Made by a program: the position numbers and the translations under genes
In this document: positions 21,885 to 34,443 of the stretch, in pieces
How positions within the stretch are numbered: the stretch's first letter is position 1
Layout: every line of letters starts with the position of its first letter
The notes under the pieces: generated by a model
The model's input: only the letters and a program-made list of their open reading frames with translations
The model's database searches: none
Told to the model about the DNA's origin: nothing
Assembly (NCBI GenBank): GCA_001599755.1
Contig: BCHX01000008.1
Span: 1,860,001 to 1,924,000, forward strand
DNA: 64,000 nt
DNA from: Gliomastix tumulicola
Taxonomy: Eukaryota > Ascomycota > Sordariomycetes > Hypocreales > Bionectriaceae
Direction: 5' to 3'

Positions 21885-24800
21885 GGTTGCTGCTTTGTTT
21901 TGGAAGAAAGTAGATAGAGGGGGAAAAAAAAGAGTCTTGTTGACGGCGGCTTGCGCAAGTTGTGTGTGTACGTCTAAGTGGTTGTTGCGTGTAAGAGGGG
22001 TTACGGCGTCGTTGCTGTTGAACCGAGATCCGTCTCTTGCGTTTCTGATAGAATAGATGTGATCCTTGACTTGTCTTCCTGCAGTGTTTCACTGGGACAC
22101 CTGGATGCTGCGAATGAGAGTAGAAAAGGAGCTGTCGATGCTGTTCGGTCTAGCCGAGAACGTAGCGATCAGAATGAATGGAAGAGAACAGGAGACACGA
22201 GGTCAGTACTGTTCACGGGTTGGGAAATGAAGGAAAGGACAGTGCCCAGCAGTGTTGATGAAAAGGAATGAAGAGGGAAGAAAGTGAACGGAAAACCCAC
22301 GCCTTAAGGAGGAAGAAGGAAGAAGGAAGAAGAGAGGAGGAAAAAGAAAGGGCGTGAGGGTGATGGTGAAGGGGGGTCGCACAGATATAGACGAGGTACG
22401 TACCCTCTGTCTGTGCCCGTCTGATGCTTCACCGGAAGAGAAGTGGGTACAGACGGTAAGCCTCAATAGGGGGAGGAAACATCGATTCAACATGCATGCA
22501 TCCCCCTAGCAGAGAATAATCGTGGACGCCACCGGCCTAGCTCCGTGACAGGAATAATATCGCCCAGCGCCTTAGACAGGACGCGGCCTGAGGCTGGGAA
22601 GCCCTCCCCCAACTCGCCCAAGAGGCTGTCTTTCAGCGTGTCCCTGAGTGGGGCGGCTTGCTTCAGATTCGACAGGGGGGGCCCTTCCAGGATCCTGGCG
22701 GCTTTCCCACGATTGAGGCGGCCGATCCTAGCCAGGGCATTCCATGTTCCTTTTTTTTTTCCGATGATGATGGTGGCAGCAGCATGTGAATTCGCTCGTT
22801 CAGTCATTCATTCATTCATCCATTCACTCGATTAGACACGCACTCGCCAGCTCCAGACCCTGTCTAACAAACGGGCCAGACCGTCGGATCATCCAAGTCA
22901 CAAGGCCAGAATAGAGACAAATTCCCCTCCATGCCAGCGCGCGGCGGGCGCCAAGCCAACATTTCGAAACACTTCCCAAAAGCCTGGACCTGCTGTTCTT
23001 CCCATTTAGCCCCAAAAAAAAGGGAGCAAAAAGGAACGAAAAGTCGGAGCAGCTGCGTGGCTTGCCCAGCCTATGCCCGTTTGGGGAGGCCCGAGGCGCT
23101 CTCCCCTGTCTGTCTGTCTGTCCATTCTTTTCTTCTTTGTTCTCTGCTTCGTCTCGCTTCCCCCTTTGTTTGTGCGTTTCTCTTGACGCCGGGTCCTCGC
23201 ATCCCACAAAAGCCCAAACAATGGAACAAACAAAACAAGCAGACAAACAAAACGAAACGAACGGTGGTGGTGGATGGGTGTGAGTGATGATCCCCGGGGG
23301 GCCATGAAACGAGCGAGGTTATAGCGGCCAGGAAACAAGGTAATAGAACATGAACAATGCACAGCTCGGTGCCAGCCCGCTGGTTAGATGGGCATGCATC
23401 CTTTACACAGTCCTCGTCCCCGAGTCAGGCAGACGCCATTCCTGCACGCTCGGGTGAATCGTGGTGGTCAGCAGGGCAAGGCAGACACACACTCTCTCTC
23501 CAGGCACAGCACAAAGCCCGCAAGCCAGCACACCACCCAACCTGTGACCAAAGCCCTCATGGCGTACGTGCTCGCACCCGAGTGGCTTCCCGTAGCGAAG
23601 GCTTTCTTACCCCCCCCCTCCCCTCCTCAGCTGCAAGCACTTTAGGTACTAATTTTTCTCATTCCCCACCACCATCCATCCCATCCTCACGTCCACCCAA
23701 GTATTGACTTTTGTCCTTTGACCGTGATCACTCTGTCTCCCCAGACCCAAGCCTTGATTCCCCGATCAATCAAATGAAAAAACTCCTGGTCCTAGCAGAA
23801 GGGCCGGCTTCCCCCTCCCCTCATTGTTTCAAAAACGTGGGCAGTCCCCGAAATAAGGCCTTTTCATGCGAGGACGCACAACCCAGAACGACTTACTAGA
23901 ACATCACCTTTCCCCCTACTCCTTCAGGTGGTGGTGACGCTACTCAGGACTCAGGAGAGGGAAAAAAGGACGCTATTCCTGTTCCTGGCGGCGCTTTCTT
24001 TTTTTTTTTGGTTCCTGCATATCGCTGAAACGCACTAGTGGGTGGATTACCTCTCCACGCAGCCGATTGGTCCATCTGCGATTTCTCCCTCCACTGGCGC
24101 CCGTCGTAGCGGTTACCCGACGCATGTCGCCTGCTAGCATCTCTCATCCAGGTCGGTACACATCCATACTACGTACAAGAGTAGATCCAGAGAGACAGAA
24201 GCGCCGTGATCGAGCATCGTCCCGGACCTGCATCCGACATAAAACAAATCGCCCGACGTCAAAGCACCAATAACCAAGCCGAATGAATACCTCCGTGGCC
24301 CTGTCCAGATTGATCAGGGGTCCTATAGGCAGTGCAACCTCATAAAACACCACGATAATGAATCAGTACCCAGCACGTACCGCCCTCTGCCTCCAGCAAA
24401 CGTGTCCGACCCATGGTGCCATGGTCCCCCCTGTCCCATCTCTATCCAGGTTTTTTTTGCCCCCCGCGCCCGGCCGGATCTACGCCCTGAATTGCTTAGT
24501 TCGTTGGCACCGATAGCATTGACACGGTCATCTCCTGAACCCCCAGGCATATGTAAGAAGAGCACGAAAACAGGAATTCCGAACTTCAGATGACGGGTTC
24601 AAGCAGTAATACTTCATAAGCCATAATGATATTGAACGAGAGAAATAAACTCGCACCCGTTTATCCGCCAAGGATAAGCTTATGATCAAGAGTCAAACGG
24701 TGCGAGCACTAACAGGACGAATCCAAACGGTCATGGAGCCCGTTTCGTGGTCATGATTCAGTGGCCAGATGCCCGAGCCAAGAAGACGACAACGAGAAAG

Positions 24801-25371
24801 AAAAAAAGAGCGCGAGAATAACAGAGTGACCGAGAGAGAAATTTTCTTCCTTTCCGACGGCCTCAGCCCAGCGAGACCTGCTTGCATCAAAATGTCTCAC
24901 CGCTCAAGCCCGCGACGGCAGAGACATCACGGAAGGACAACGCCACTTCGCCACGTGTACGAAGCTGTAGGGTAATCCAGGCCACTAGTCTCCAGGTGGC
25001 TTTTTTGGCGCCCGAGTGTCACACTTCACGGCCAGTCATAATCACCATCACAGCGCCGCCGTCACACCGCAGGTCGCGGCGACCCGACCCTTGCAGCCCA
25101 GCTCCGGGCTGACTGACTGACTGACTGAGTTTCCGACTAACAGCTGGCGGCCAGATGGTGCGGCATCCATCACGCGCGCGCCTCTGTTTTTTTCAGCTCC
25201 CTCTTTTTCGTGTCTTTCTATGTGCTTGTATCCATATCGAAGGGGCCGGCTGGTGTTTCATGTGACACTCGGTCGTCGAAACGTGAAACAACCCACGGCA
25301 CGGCTAAATCCTCCTGCCTTTTGTTTCCCCTACCCGGAACCGGCCTGTGCAGATCGTCGTAGCCCCGACGC
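21885..25371. other. 3.5-kb intergenic region upstream of the DUF1996 gene
   Basis: The part from 21885 to about 22500 should be the 5' UTR and promoter of the DUF1996 gene; it is A/G-rich on the plus strand. Beyond it are a TTCA repeat (about 22800-22826), a GTCTGTCTGTCTGTC run at 23106-23120, several C-rich runs, T11 at 23999-24009 and a CTGA repeat near 25110-25128. One 106-codon minus-strand frame with an ATG start (22487-22807) is less biased than its neighbours but matches nothing I know. No tRNA or mobile element is recognised. Confidence 0.45.
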
Positions 25372-28300
25372 TCACAACTCGGTAATCTCATCAGGATAGC
25401 AGCTCCCGACTTCGAGTTTTCCGCTGCTCGCGTCTCCGTGGAATGCCAATACCACCGTCGCCCCTGACTCTAGGGGATTCCCCTCAAAGACGACGACGTC
25501 GCTGCTGGGGGCCAGCCCCAGGATCTCTTCTATGTTAGTCGTCACCAGGTTTAAGGCGCCCTGCCAGCCGAGGCCTGCGTCTCTAGCCGCCCACCAAGCT
25601 TCCTGGCCTAGAGCATGTATTCTGTAGTCTGTAGGGACATCTAAGAGCGCGCGTTAATTAGTCAGAAGCAAATGTCCGGTCTCAGTGGTGCTCAAGTTAC
25701 CTGAGAAGAATACGGCAAGTCCAAACTGGACACCAGCCTCAACGAGGTATGATCCGATGCTGCGAGACAACGGAGGACCAACGACTGCATCCGCACGACG
25801 GTATGAAGATCGCGCAGAGCCATCTGATGACAGAATGATCGGTATCCCGGCGGCAGCAAGCTCCTTGGCTACCTGCATATTGTAAAAGAATCTGTCAGCC
25901 CTGGTTGGGAAACACGATGCAGCCGCAAGGCGTGGGACAAGTGAGGGGTTGAGTGTGACGAGGCACTCACATGAGGTGCCTCCTTTGCACCCAAAATCAC
26001 TAGCCGAGTGTCGGGGTACTCCCTCTTTACGAGGATCAGCTGGGACAGGTCGTACTGCCGAATTCGACGTCAGCGTGCTCAATTGCACTACGCGGTGTCT
26101 CCCGCTCCCACGTCGCCCATGCCCATACCTTGTTATCGGTTTGCACGACCAGCGGGAGCTCCCCTGAAGCAACCCTCCCGAATATGGTCTCTTTATGTCG
26201 GCCTTTACCATCATTAAGCATCTTCCGAATGTGCTTGACGCCGTCGCTCACTGTGCCTTCCGAGATCTTCGTCCGCTGGCCTAGTGACAGGTGCAGAGCC
26301 ACGTCTCCCTGGACAATACCCCCGTCCATCAGGGTCTTCTTACCACTGGTGAGGATCTGGACACTGACCCCCGTTACGAGTCCGGCCGAGTCTGCCAATG
26401 GCGGGCTGATTGCCCTGGTCACCCCACCGAGACGAGCCCTGGAGAAGCCTTTTCCGTCAAGCCATACGCCATACTTGGCATAATTGATGCTCTCAGGGTC
26501 ATCGATCCTCTGGCTGGCGGGATCCCCGTCACCTGTACTGTCGATGAGGGCAATCTCCCTCATCCCGAGACCACGTGTCAGGGCTGTCAGACCAGGTACG
26601 AGATACCCGTTCTCCAGCCGGATCTCGGACACCTCCCCGGCAGCTTTGGCCGAGCTGCTATGCACGGCGCAACCCTGCTCAGACCCAAGGCAAACTGGGA
26701 CGCCATCGGCGATGATGAGTTGTAGGGACTCACTATGAGCGTCATGGACCACTGACTGGAGTAGTGGATGCTTATCTACAAACGCCCTCTGGATCCCCGT
26801 GATGATGAAGCTCTGGCCAGGTTGGTTCGCGGCAGAGCAGAGCAGTTCTTTTGTGGCCTGAGGAGGCTCACTCCTGACTTGTGGCCTAAACTCACCTTCT
26901 TCTGGTCTGGAGACTTCCCCGTGGAAAGAAGCTCCCATGGCCTCCTGGACCTGCTCGTCATCGAGCTGTGGGATACCGTCGATGAACACCTGCAGCGGAG
27001 TGGCACCAATGGCAAGTGGGTGGTCATTCCAGATCACCACATCGGCATCATAGGAGGGCCGGCAGTACCCGATACGGAAATCAAGATCGATGGCCTTGGC
27101 TGGGATCGACGTTACTGACTGCAGAGCTTTGGTCTCTGAAAGCCCGAAACCATAGGCGGTCGACGCCTGGGACATCAGATACCTGGCGTCGTTGGAGTCG
27201 CTAGCGCCATGATCCGACTTGTACGCCACGGGAATGCCATGAGCGTTCAGCACATGGCCGGCATACAGGCTCGAGTCGTAGGCCTCCAGCTTATACAGGC
27301 CGCAGTCAGCGAACGTGGCTATAGTGGTGTTCTGGCCCTGCTCCTTGAGCAGCTCCGGGATCCGCCAGGCGGCGAGGGCATGGTGGAATGCCCAGATACG
27401 GAATCCAAACTCGTCTCCAATACGGAGCATCGTCTCCATGTCCTCAGGCTCGTAGTTGTGGTTGTGGACGTGGACCCGCCCTCGAAGGACACCTATGGTC
27501 GACTCCAGCTCAAGCGAGAATGGGAAGTTTCCGTGCTCACGGACGAACCAGGCCTGCTGCTCCCGCTGCCTCTCCCCCACCACACCTCCGCTGCCGCCCC
27601 CGACGTGGCCGAGCGCGAGGCAGTAGTCGTCCTGCTCTTCCTTGAGAGCCTTGGCCTTCTGCAGGTGCTCCCGGAGATGCCATGCGTTCCCCAGCCGAGT
27701 GTAACCCCATGTCGTCTTGGGATTCTCGCCAAACGCCGTCTTCATGTATCGACGACGCTCAGAGTGGGGGACACCGCGCTCTAACAAGAGATCTCGTACC
27801 ACAGGCTCACCGTAGGCGCCCGAGCCTGGCGCATTCTTGACTGTCACTGCCTCACCGCCTATCAGGTTGTTCGAACCGGGAAGAATAAGAGATGACGTGA
27901 CGCCACCAGCAGCGATGCGGCCCACCGCCACATCGTACGGCTTCAGCGCGTCTATAGCATGCACCATTGGCGTGAACGCCCCCGTGCTGGCGTGCATCTC
28001 GTCGGCGTCCTCGCTCATCTCCGTCACGGGCCAGGCGGCAGTCATGTGGTGGGAGTGCATATCCACGAGGCCCGGCGTCACGTAGCGGCCGTGCAGCTGA
28101 AACACCCTCACGCCCTCCTCGCCCTCCTCGCCCTTCCACGCCACCGGGCTCTCAGCGGTGCTCTCCACGACGGCTGCCACCATACCTCGGTCCAGCAGGA
28201 CGTCCATGGGGCCAGCGTGCCACTCCTCCCCGTCGAAGAGGGTTGCGTTCCTCAGGACGATCCTCTGCTGCTGCCCACTCCCGGGCGTCCACCGGGGGTT

Positions 28301-28882
28301 GCTCTCGCGACTGCCAGCGCGAGGCCGAGACGTGTCGGCCCGGAGGAGGGCGCACTGCGCCACGGCGTCGTCGAAGCGCGCCACCAAGCCACCTACATCT
28401 GCGGAACCCGCGGGCGCGTCGCCCACGGGCCCCGTCGACCACGAGGAGGACGAGGGAATTCCGCTATTAGGCAAAAAGCGAGAGTGGAACTGCCGGGTCG
28501 CGACAAGGCAGAGCCATAGGATGGGGACCGAGAGCAGCACGACCACGAAGGGGTACAACGACCCAATGGAGAGTGCCGTGTGGGCGAGGACGAAGCGCCG
28601 GCGGTCCGCCCGGGCACGAGGATATGCCGAGACGGCGAGACCATCTGTCTTCGTCGTCGTCGTCGTCGTCCTCGCCGTCGCTGCCTGCACTGAGGCGGCA
28701 GTTGCCGTCGTGCTCGTGGGCGACTTTGGATGTGCATACCGCGGCTGCGTATCTGCATAATCATCCGCATCATCTACATCTGCAAGGCCAGACGGCAGGG
28801 GCTCGTCCGGCAAGGACGGGATATGGGCCCTCTGCTCGCTCAATTCCATGTCCGTGCTGCTATCCTTGTGATCCCGGTCCAT
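25372..28882 (-). CDS. Membrane-anchored double amidohydrolase (imidazolonepropionase-like; CE9-annotated group)
   Basis: There are four exons, 28882-26129, 26054-25971, 25872-25701 and 25640-25372, with introns of 74, 98 and 60 nt. They give 1092 residues ending DEITEL. The open frame extends upstream, but its first codon is GTG; the first ATG, at 28882 (MDRDHKDSST), is chosen. A cytosolic Ser/Thr-rich head is followed by one TM segment at about 103-127, so the protein is a probable type II membrane enzyme. The first amidohydrolase half carries PGLVDMHSHH near 274, VHNHNY near 471 and SDHG near 556, consistent with a metal-dependent TIM barrel. From about 670 a second, weaker half repeats the same layout without these histidines. 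The substrate is unknown. Fungal relatives are often labelled carbohydrate esterase family 9, which rests on remote similarity to GlcNAc-6-phosphate deacetylase. Confidence 0.82.
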
Positions 28883-30574
28883 CCTTCCGAGGTGATGGGA
28901 GGCGTTTTCTCGACAAGCTTGCGAGACGGGTGGCCAAGCGCTAGCAGAGGCATGCAGGTCGCGGAATGGCGCAGCCAAGATAAAAGGTGCATGCAGTAGT
29001 ACAAGCAGCACTAGTCGGAGCGAGAACACGATTCTGCAGGCAGTGCGTTTGAAGGAGGAAGGTCGGCGCCGTGCAGCAGCGAAAGAGGAGGCAGGGAGTG
29101 TACCTAAGCAGTGAGATGGAGGCTCAGCCTCTGAGGGCAGGTGGGGGCTGGAGATAGATGGTGGGGTGCTCCTGCCTCAGGCTGGAACCCCAGATGTCGA
29201 TTCGTACCACTGATTTCTGACCTACTAAGGTACTACTTGGCAAGCGCAGAGGGTACCAAAGTACTTACTAGTATCTCTTCCATGAGGGGAGCCAGGTCAG
29301 GCTGCAGGAAGTACTGCCTAGAAGCAGTAGTACCTAGAGTAGTTCCATCTGCTCCAGTGGTAGCACTGGCAGTAGCGTCAGCTGTCAGTGTTGCACTGGT
29401 CCAAGGTCCCCTCGTTTTAGTGTCAACTGTCAAGCTGCCAACTGCCGAATGCCGGGATTCAACTCCCACCCTCCCTCCATCTCATGTTACCTCAAGGCAT
29501 GTATCATGTATCATGTATCATGTATCATGGATCAAGGATGATGCTATACCTACACGCATACGCACACATCCGCACAGTACCTACTCCGTACACACATTGC
29601 CAGACTAGTCCGACTCACCCACCTTATCGTGTGCGACCCCCCTCCAATCATATGCCATATATCGCCTGCGGATGGTATTCAGATACGAAGGGTGCCACGT
29701 TTGAAAGGAACGGGCAAGCCACTGCCCACCCTTGAGCATGAGGAGTGACCACGCCGTGCTTTTGCCACAGAAAGGCCCTCTTTTACCCGTAGCCCGAGGT
29801 CGTCCAGGCAATTACTAACTACTAGTACCTGCTACTACCTATCAGGCAAGGGAGGGGGGAGGAGACACAAAACCAACACAACAACAGGGCGGGCACACTG
29901 AGAAAGCCAGGCCGGACATTGGTCGCTTTCCATCCCCCATGGCTCCTCGATGGTCGGTCTGTGGCAACTCGTAACTGCATACGGAATCCACATGTCATCT
30001 ATCAAAACCCCAGCCCTGTTCTTCTGGGCGGCGGCGACAGCTGCCGCTGCTGTTGTCCCTGCACGCGCCGTATTCGCACCGACGAGGCCAAGACGGACAG
30101 GCGGAGCAAATAGGAGCGCTTCGAGAGGCGAGAAAGAGGCAAGGATATTTCTGCAAAGCCGACTGGACTGGAGTGTATTGAATATAGCATTGGAAGGATT
30201 TCGGGTATAAGTCCGTCGACACATCTCCGTGTGCTCTGTCGCTTGCTAAGAAAGAGAATGACGTAAAAGACGTTATAGACAACAAGTAAGAAAAAAAGAC
30301 CCTCGTGATTATACCCGTCCGACCGTTTTGATTTCCATTGGGGATGAACCTTTGAAACCCTCATTGAAAAACGATAGATGGAGAGAAGAAGAGTTAAGAA
30401 GAGGAGATAAAAATGAAACAGAAAGAAAAAGAAAGAAAAAAATTAGAGACGCTCGCGCCGCTGAATCGCGGACTGATGCAGACCCTCCTGTGGCGTGCAT
30501 CAATTTTTTTTGTTGCTCTTTTGTGTCTTTTTTAGATCATGTTCTCATCAATTTTCGCCTCCCGCCTCTAGAAA
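28883..30574. promoter_or_regulatory. Amidohydrolase promoter and velC 3' flank
   Basis: This is 1.7 kb between two minus-strand genes. It contains a hydrophobic in-frame extension of the amidohydrolase (28883-29029) with no ATG. The 14-mer AGTACTTACTAGTA is at 29260-29273, four GTATCAT units are at 29501-29528, and a TACTAGTAC variant lies near 29821. The stretch at about 30360-30450 is purine-rich. No independent gene is supported. Confidence 0.5.
29498..29528. repeat. 7-nt tandem repeat (GTATCAT)x4
   Basis: Four exact head-to-tail GTATCAT units, with a leading CAT, lie in the intergenic region about 620 bp upstream of the amidohydrolase start codon. Confidence 0.9.
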
Positions 30575-31963
30575 TTAGTCATAAGGATCGTCCTCGATCT
30601 CTTCCTCGACCTCCTCCGCATACCCCACAGCTTTCGACTTCTTCTTCTTGTCGTTGCCCTTCTTGATGGAGATGATGCACCCCTGCTCCCGTAGACAGCG
30701 CACCAGCCTGCTGCTCTCGTTGATGCCGGGGAACTCCTTGGCCGTGTAGACGTCGAACATGCCGCTGAAGGTCTCGGCGAGGATGGGGAAGTGCGTGCTC
30801 GTCCCCGCGCGCTTGGCGTCCAGCATGATGAGGTTGAACTTGATGCGGTAGCGGCCCAGCGTCCGCACGGAGAGGTCCGAGAAGGGGAAGAAGCAGCCCT
30901 CGTTGCCCAGGTCGTCGCGGCCGTGGAAGGGCGTGGCGACGAGCGAGCCCGTCAGGCGCCGCTGGTAGCGGTACTCGGACGGCATGGCCGACATGTCCTT
31001 GACGCCCGACTCGTCGTAGATCCAGCAGTTCATGACGTAGCCCTCGTAGCGGAGGTAGAGCCGGGCCTCCTCGTCCGTCATGCCCGGCGCCGACACGTGA
31101 AGCTGCACGATGGGCGGCGGGTCGATGTTGCGCCTGTCCCTCTCGCCGGAGCCGCACGCCCTGGCGGCCCGGGGCTGCTGCCGCATGCTCAGGGCGAAGT
31201 GCATCTGCGAGATCATCTGCGTCTTGGCCGGCCCGAGCAGGTTGGGGATGCCGGCCGACTTGCCTGGGACGGCGATCTGCTGCCTGGGGGGGATTGCGGG
31301 CGCCGGCGACATGGTGCCCGAGCGGTTGTGATGACCCCTGCTGGTGTTGCTGGTGCTGCCGCTGCTGGTGTTGCCGCTGCCGCTGCCGCTGCCGAGAGGT
31401 TGTTGGGGGTCACCTGACTGGCTGAGCTTCTTCTCTCTGGGAGCGATGGCGGTAGAGTAGTAGGTATTGCCGGCTGGGCGGTGACCATTACGTTCGTTCT
31501 GGTGCGCCAGCCGGCTGCGGACGAGGGGCCGCTCCTTATTGGGGGGAGGGTAGCGCTCATAGGTAGAAGGAATGGGAGGCAGCTCCTGGTGAAGCTGATC
31601 AGGGGGGGAGACGGGCACAGGCACGGGCATGGGCACGGGCACGGGCCCGGCCTGGCGCGGCGGGTAGCCCTTGTACAGGTCGTAGTGATAGGGATCGTGC
31701 TCTTGGGCCGGCGGCGAGGGCAACTCCATCTGCGGGTAGCCGCTGGCGGCAGTGAGTGGCTCGTAGGGAGCATGGGGACGGCTCGGCGGAGAGGGGCGAT
31801 ACTGAGAGGGATAATCATACGCAGCGCGAGGGCCATGGGGTTCGCCTGCAACCATGGCCTCGACGGGCGGAAGCTGGTGAGTGTAAGGCGTCTGCTCCCA
31901 TTGGCTGAGGGGGCGGCGGTCATGCGGGATGGGGCCCATGCTGTCAATCAGTCGTCCAGACAT
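30575..31963 (-). CDS. velC: Velvet-domain regulator, VelC type
   Basis: This is a single exon of 462 residues from the ATG at 31963 (MSGRLIDSMGPIP). The N-terminal 250 residues are Pro/Tyr/Ser-rich and disordered (a PVPMPVPVPV run). The velvet domain spans about 250-440. It begins with HFALSMRQQPRAARACGSGE, continues with DRRNIDPPPIVQL, and includes GCFFPFSDLSVRTLGRYRIKF, FDVYTAKEFPGINESS and LREQGCIISIKK. A basic then acidic tail closes it. Velvet proteins are fungal DNA-binding regulators with an NF-kappaB-like fold. They pair with VeA, VelB or VosA to balance sexual or asexual development and secondary metabolism. The uninterrupted domain excludes VelB, which has a large insert, and the EGCFF...SVRT...EQGCIISI pattern fits VelC better than VosA. 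The subtype is therefore likely but not certain. Confidence 0.85.
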   Translation of the reverse strand: MSGRLIDSMGPIPHDRRPLSQWEQTPYTHQLPPVEAMVAGEPHGPRAAYDYPSQYRPSPPSRPHAPYEPLTAASGYPQMELPSPPAQEHDPYHYDLYKGYPPRQAGPVPVPMPVPVPVSPPDQLHQELPPIPSTYERYPPPNKERPLVRSRLAHQNERNGHRPAGNTYYSTAIAPREKKLSQSGDPQQPLGSGSGSGNTSSGSTSNTSRGHHNRSGTMSPAPAIPPRQQIAVPGKSAGIPNLLGPAKTQMISQMHFALSMRQQPRAARACGSGERDRRNIDPPPIVQLHVSAPGMTDEEARLYLRYEGYVMNCWIYDESGVKDMSAMPSEYRYQRRLTGSLVATPFHGRDDLGNEGCFFPFSDLSVRTLGRYRIKFNLIMLDAKRAGTSTHFPILAETFSGMFDVYTAKEFPGINESSRLVRCLREQGCIISIKKGNDKKKKSKAVGYAEEVEEEIEDDPYD

Positions 31964-32336
31964 GGTGGTGGTGTATCGTGTATGTAGTCGTTTGGGTGAG
32001 GAAAAGAGAGAGTGAGATCACTCTCGGCCGGAAGCCCAGAGAGGAAGTGGCCGGGCAAGTCGTGAGACGGATGGAGTTTTATTTTCAATATGGAGAGATG
32101 AACATATCCGGAACCGGTAATTGAAGGCAGAACAACAGACGTAAAAAGCCTTTACGAAGCTGGGCAGTGACAGCTTCTAGAGTGATGGTACGGTGACGAG
32201 GAGGGAGTTGCTTGCGAGAATGTAGATGCAGACGAGACGAGACGAGATTGCCCGGAAGGCCTGGGGCGAGGTGCAATCAACCAGCCTTTATACGGATCTC
32301 TGGCTGAGACAGGTGTCACGCGCGGTAGGGTAAGTA

Positions 32337-32366
32337 GTAAGGTAAGGTAAGGTATGGTATGGTAAT
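32337..32366. repeat. Pentanucleotide GGTAA/GGTAT repeat
   Basis: This is a run of GTAA, GGTAA, GGTAA, GGTAT, GGTAT and GGTAA units, about 375 bp upstream of the velC start codon. Confidence 0.8.
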
Positions 32367-34417
32367 GCTTAGGCGCTAGGGCGAGACAAACGAGCCAATA
32401 TTTCGTACTGATCGCCGTGTAGCGGGGGTGTGGAAGCGAGCTGTATGCTGCGGCTCCGGCCTGCGAGGAGGAGAAGGCGGGAGGAGGGTGAGAGAGAGAG
32501 AGGGATAATTGGCATGTACCCAGGATGGTCGACGGGCGAGGATGCAGATGCTGGGACGGCTAGCCAGGCGTGTGGTGTGTGAGAGCGTGAGCGTATGTGT
32601 GCATGTGCTTGCGTGCGTCTCGGCTGCCGATGCGAGTGTGGTGGAGGTCTTTTCGAGATTAGATAGACAAGATACGCCGAGATGGATCAAAAGGCCAGCA
32701 GCAGGCTTTGGTTTTGTGCTCTGAGCCGCAGCCTAGCGGAAGGCCAGGAGAAGAATGAGGAGATGTAGGAGGAGGAGATGGCCGGGATGCAGGTGGGCTG
32801 GGTGGTATGGTTACGGCAGATGGGCAACTTTGTCCAGGATGATGGAAGAACGGATTCGGCGGGAGACAGGCAGGCGATAGAATCCAGAGGGGTGGAAACT
32901 GGAAACTGGAACGTAGAATGTGACCGAATTGTTGGTTGGGTGATGAACGGAGCATGGAGAGAGGTGGTGTTGGCTGGAGCACGCACGGGCACGGGCCTGG
33001 GTGTGGGAGACGGAGAAGCCCAGCTGCGGAGACGCAGAATCCAGCCAGAGACAGTCCAGTGGAAGGGCTATAAGAGTACGTGCCCGTGCGCATAGAAACG
33101 CGGTAACGTATGGCTGGGGGCTGAAAACCAAGAGCGCGCAACGCAACAGGCAGGTTAGGTCGTGTTGGGTTAGCCTGCACTCGACTTGTTGGTCGACTGA
33201 CCACTGCCACGGCGAGACCCTGCTTCAGTTAGCGCAGGTAGTACTCCGTAAAGCGAGTTGGAGCAGCACCGATAATACCTGAGGGTGGCCAACAGTGCAG
33301 GATGTACGCAAGGCAACCAAGAGATGGGACCTCCCTTGGTACCACTACTAAAGAGTACCTCTGCCCCATGCCGCAGCCGGGCCTAGATGGCTACGCCGGG
33401 TGAGCTGGAAAAGTTGCCCGTATGTATGTTATATGAGGCGGTATGCAAGGGCCCGGTCTGTGGCGCTCTTGGCCTGTCGATTGCTCACCTGTATCAATAA
33501 AAGGCCTCCTACCTAGCGGACGTCAGACACGAGTCTCCCTGCTGGGAACCCGAGCTCAGCGCAGCTCAGACCACGAGCGCGACGAAACGCAACAGAAAAA
33601 AAAAACAATCTCGATGAGCAAGCACAGCGCCCGGCGAGGGTCCAAGTGCCAAGGATCAGCTGTCCCAATGACGAGGCACGCAGTAACACTAGGTGCGCTA
33701 GGGCGGCCTCGGTCTAAGACACTGTGCATTAGTGGCCCAAGGAGATGCAGGGAACAAGACAGAAGGGACATTGGTGCACTTCTAGGCCGGTGTGTGTGTG
33801 GTGTGTGTGCCCAGCAGCCCAATTAGCAAAGTCCGGGAAAAGGGAGGGCCAGACATGTGTCACACAAGGGGCTGGCTGCTGTGCCATGGGGTGGCTTGCC
33901 AACGGTCAACGGTCGAGTCTCGGCCAACAGTCGATTGGCGATGCAATGCAAATAATCCTGCTCAAAATTTAACCTTCTTCGCAAATCCATCCACGCACCC
34001 GTTTTCTCAACCCTTTGTAACCCGGGAATGATCTGTGGCCTGGGTGTGGGTAAGGCTCCTCCATTTGGATTTTCGGCAGTAAGGCCGGGTAGCCAATCTA
34101 TTTCCCCGGTCTTGGGATTCAAGATTACCGTCCCGTGGCCGGTGGATTTCGCATCGTGAACTAAAGAAGAGCAGGCCGTTCCTTGCGCTCAAGCAGACTC
34201 GGGGAGCCCTGAGGAAGGGCAGGAGGGAGGCGAATGGGCTTCGCGCTCTTGTCCAGCTTCTCGAGCCGCAACGGCGCGAACCGCCACCGACTCCAAGTGG
34301 TGGCCGGCAGCAGCCCGGTCATTTTTATTCCCTTGCCTAGGCCAGCCCAGCCCCAAAACGTCGTGGCTGGTGGGCACCGGCTAATGTCGAGAGCCGCGAA
34401 TTTGGCCACCGCAGGAG

Positions 34418-34443
34418 AGCAGCAGCAGCAGCAGCAGCAGCAG
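34418..34443. repeat. AGC trinucleotide repeat
   Basis: Eight to nine AGC units lie in non-coding DNA. Opposite-strand frames read it as poly-Cys or poly-Ala, which explains odd short open frames here. Confidence 0.85.

Noticed and set aside
28883..29029. Hydrophobic N-terminal extension of the amidohydrolase
   Set aside because: It looks like a signal peptide, but its first codon is GTG and no ATG precedes it in frame. The internal TM segment already explains membrane targeting. An upstream exon remains possible.
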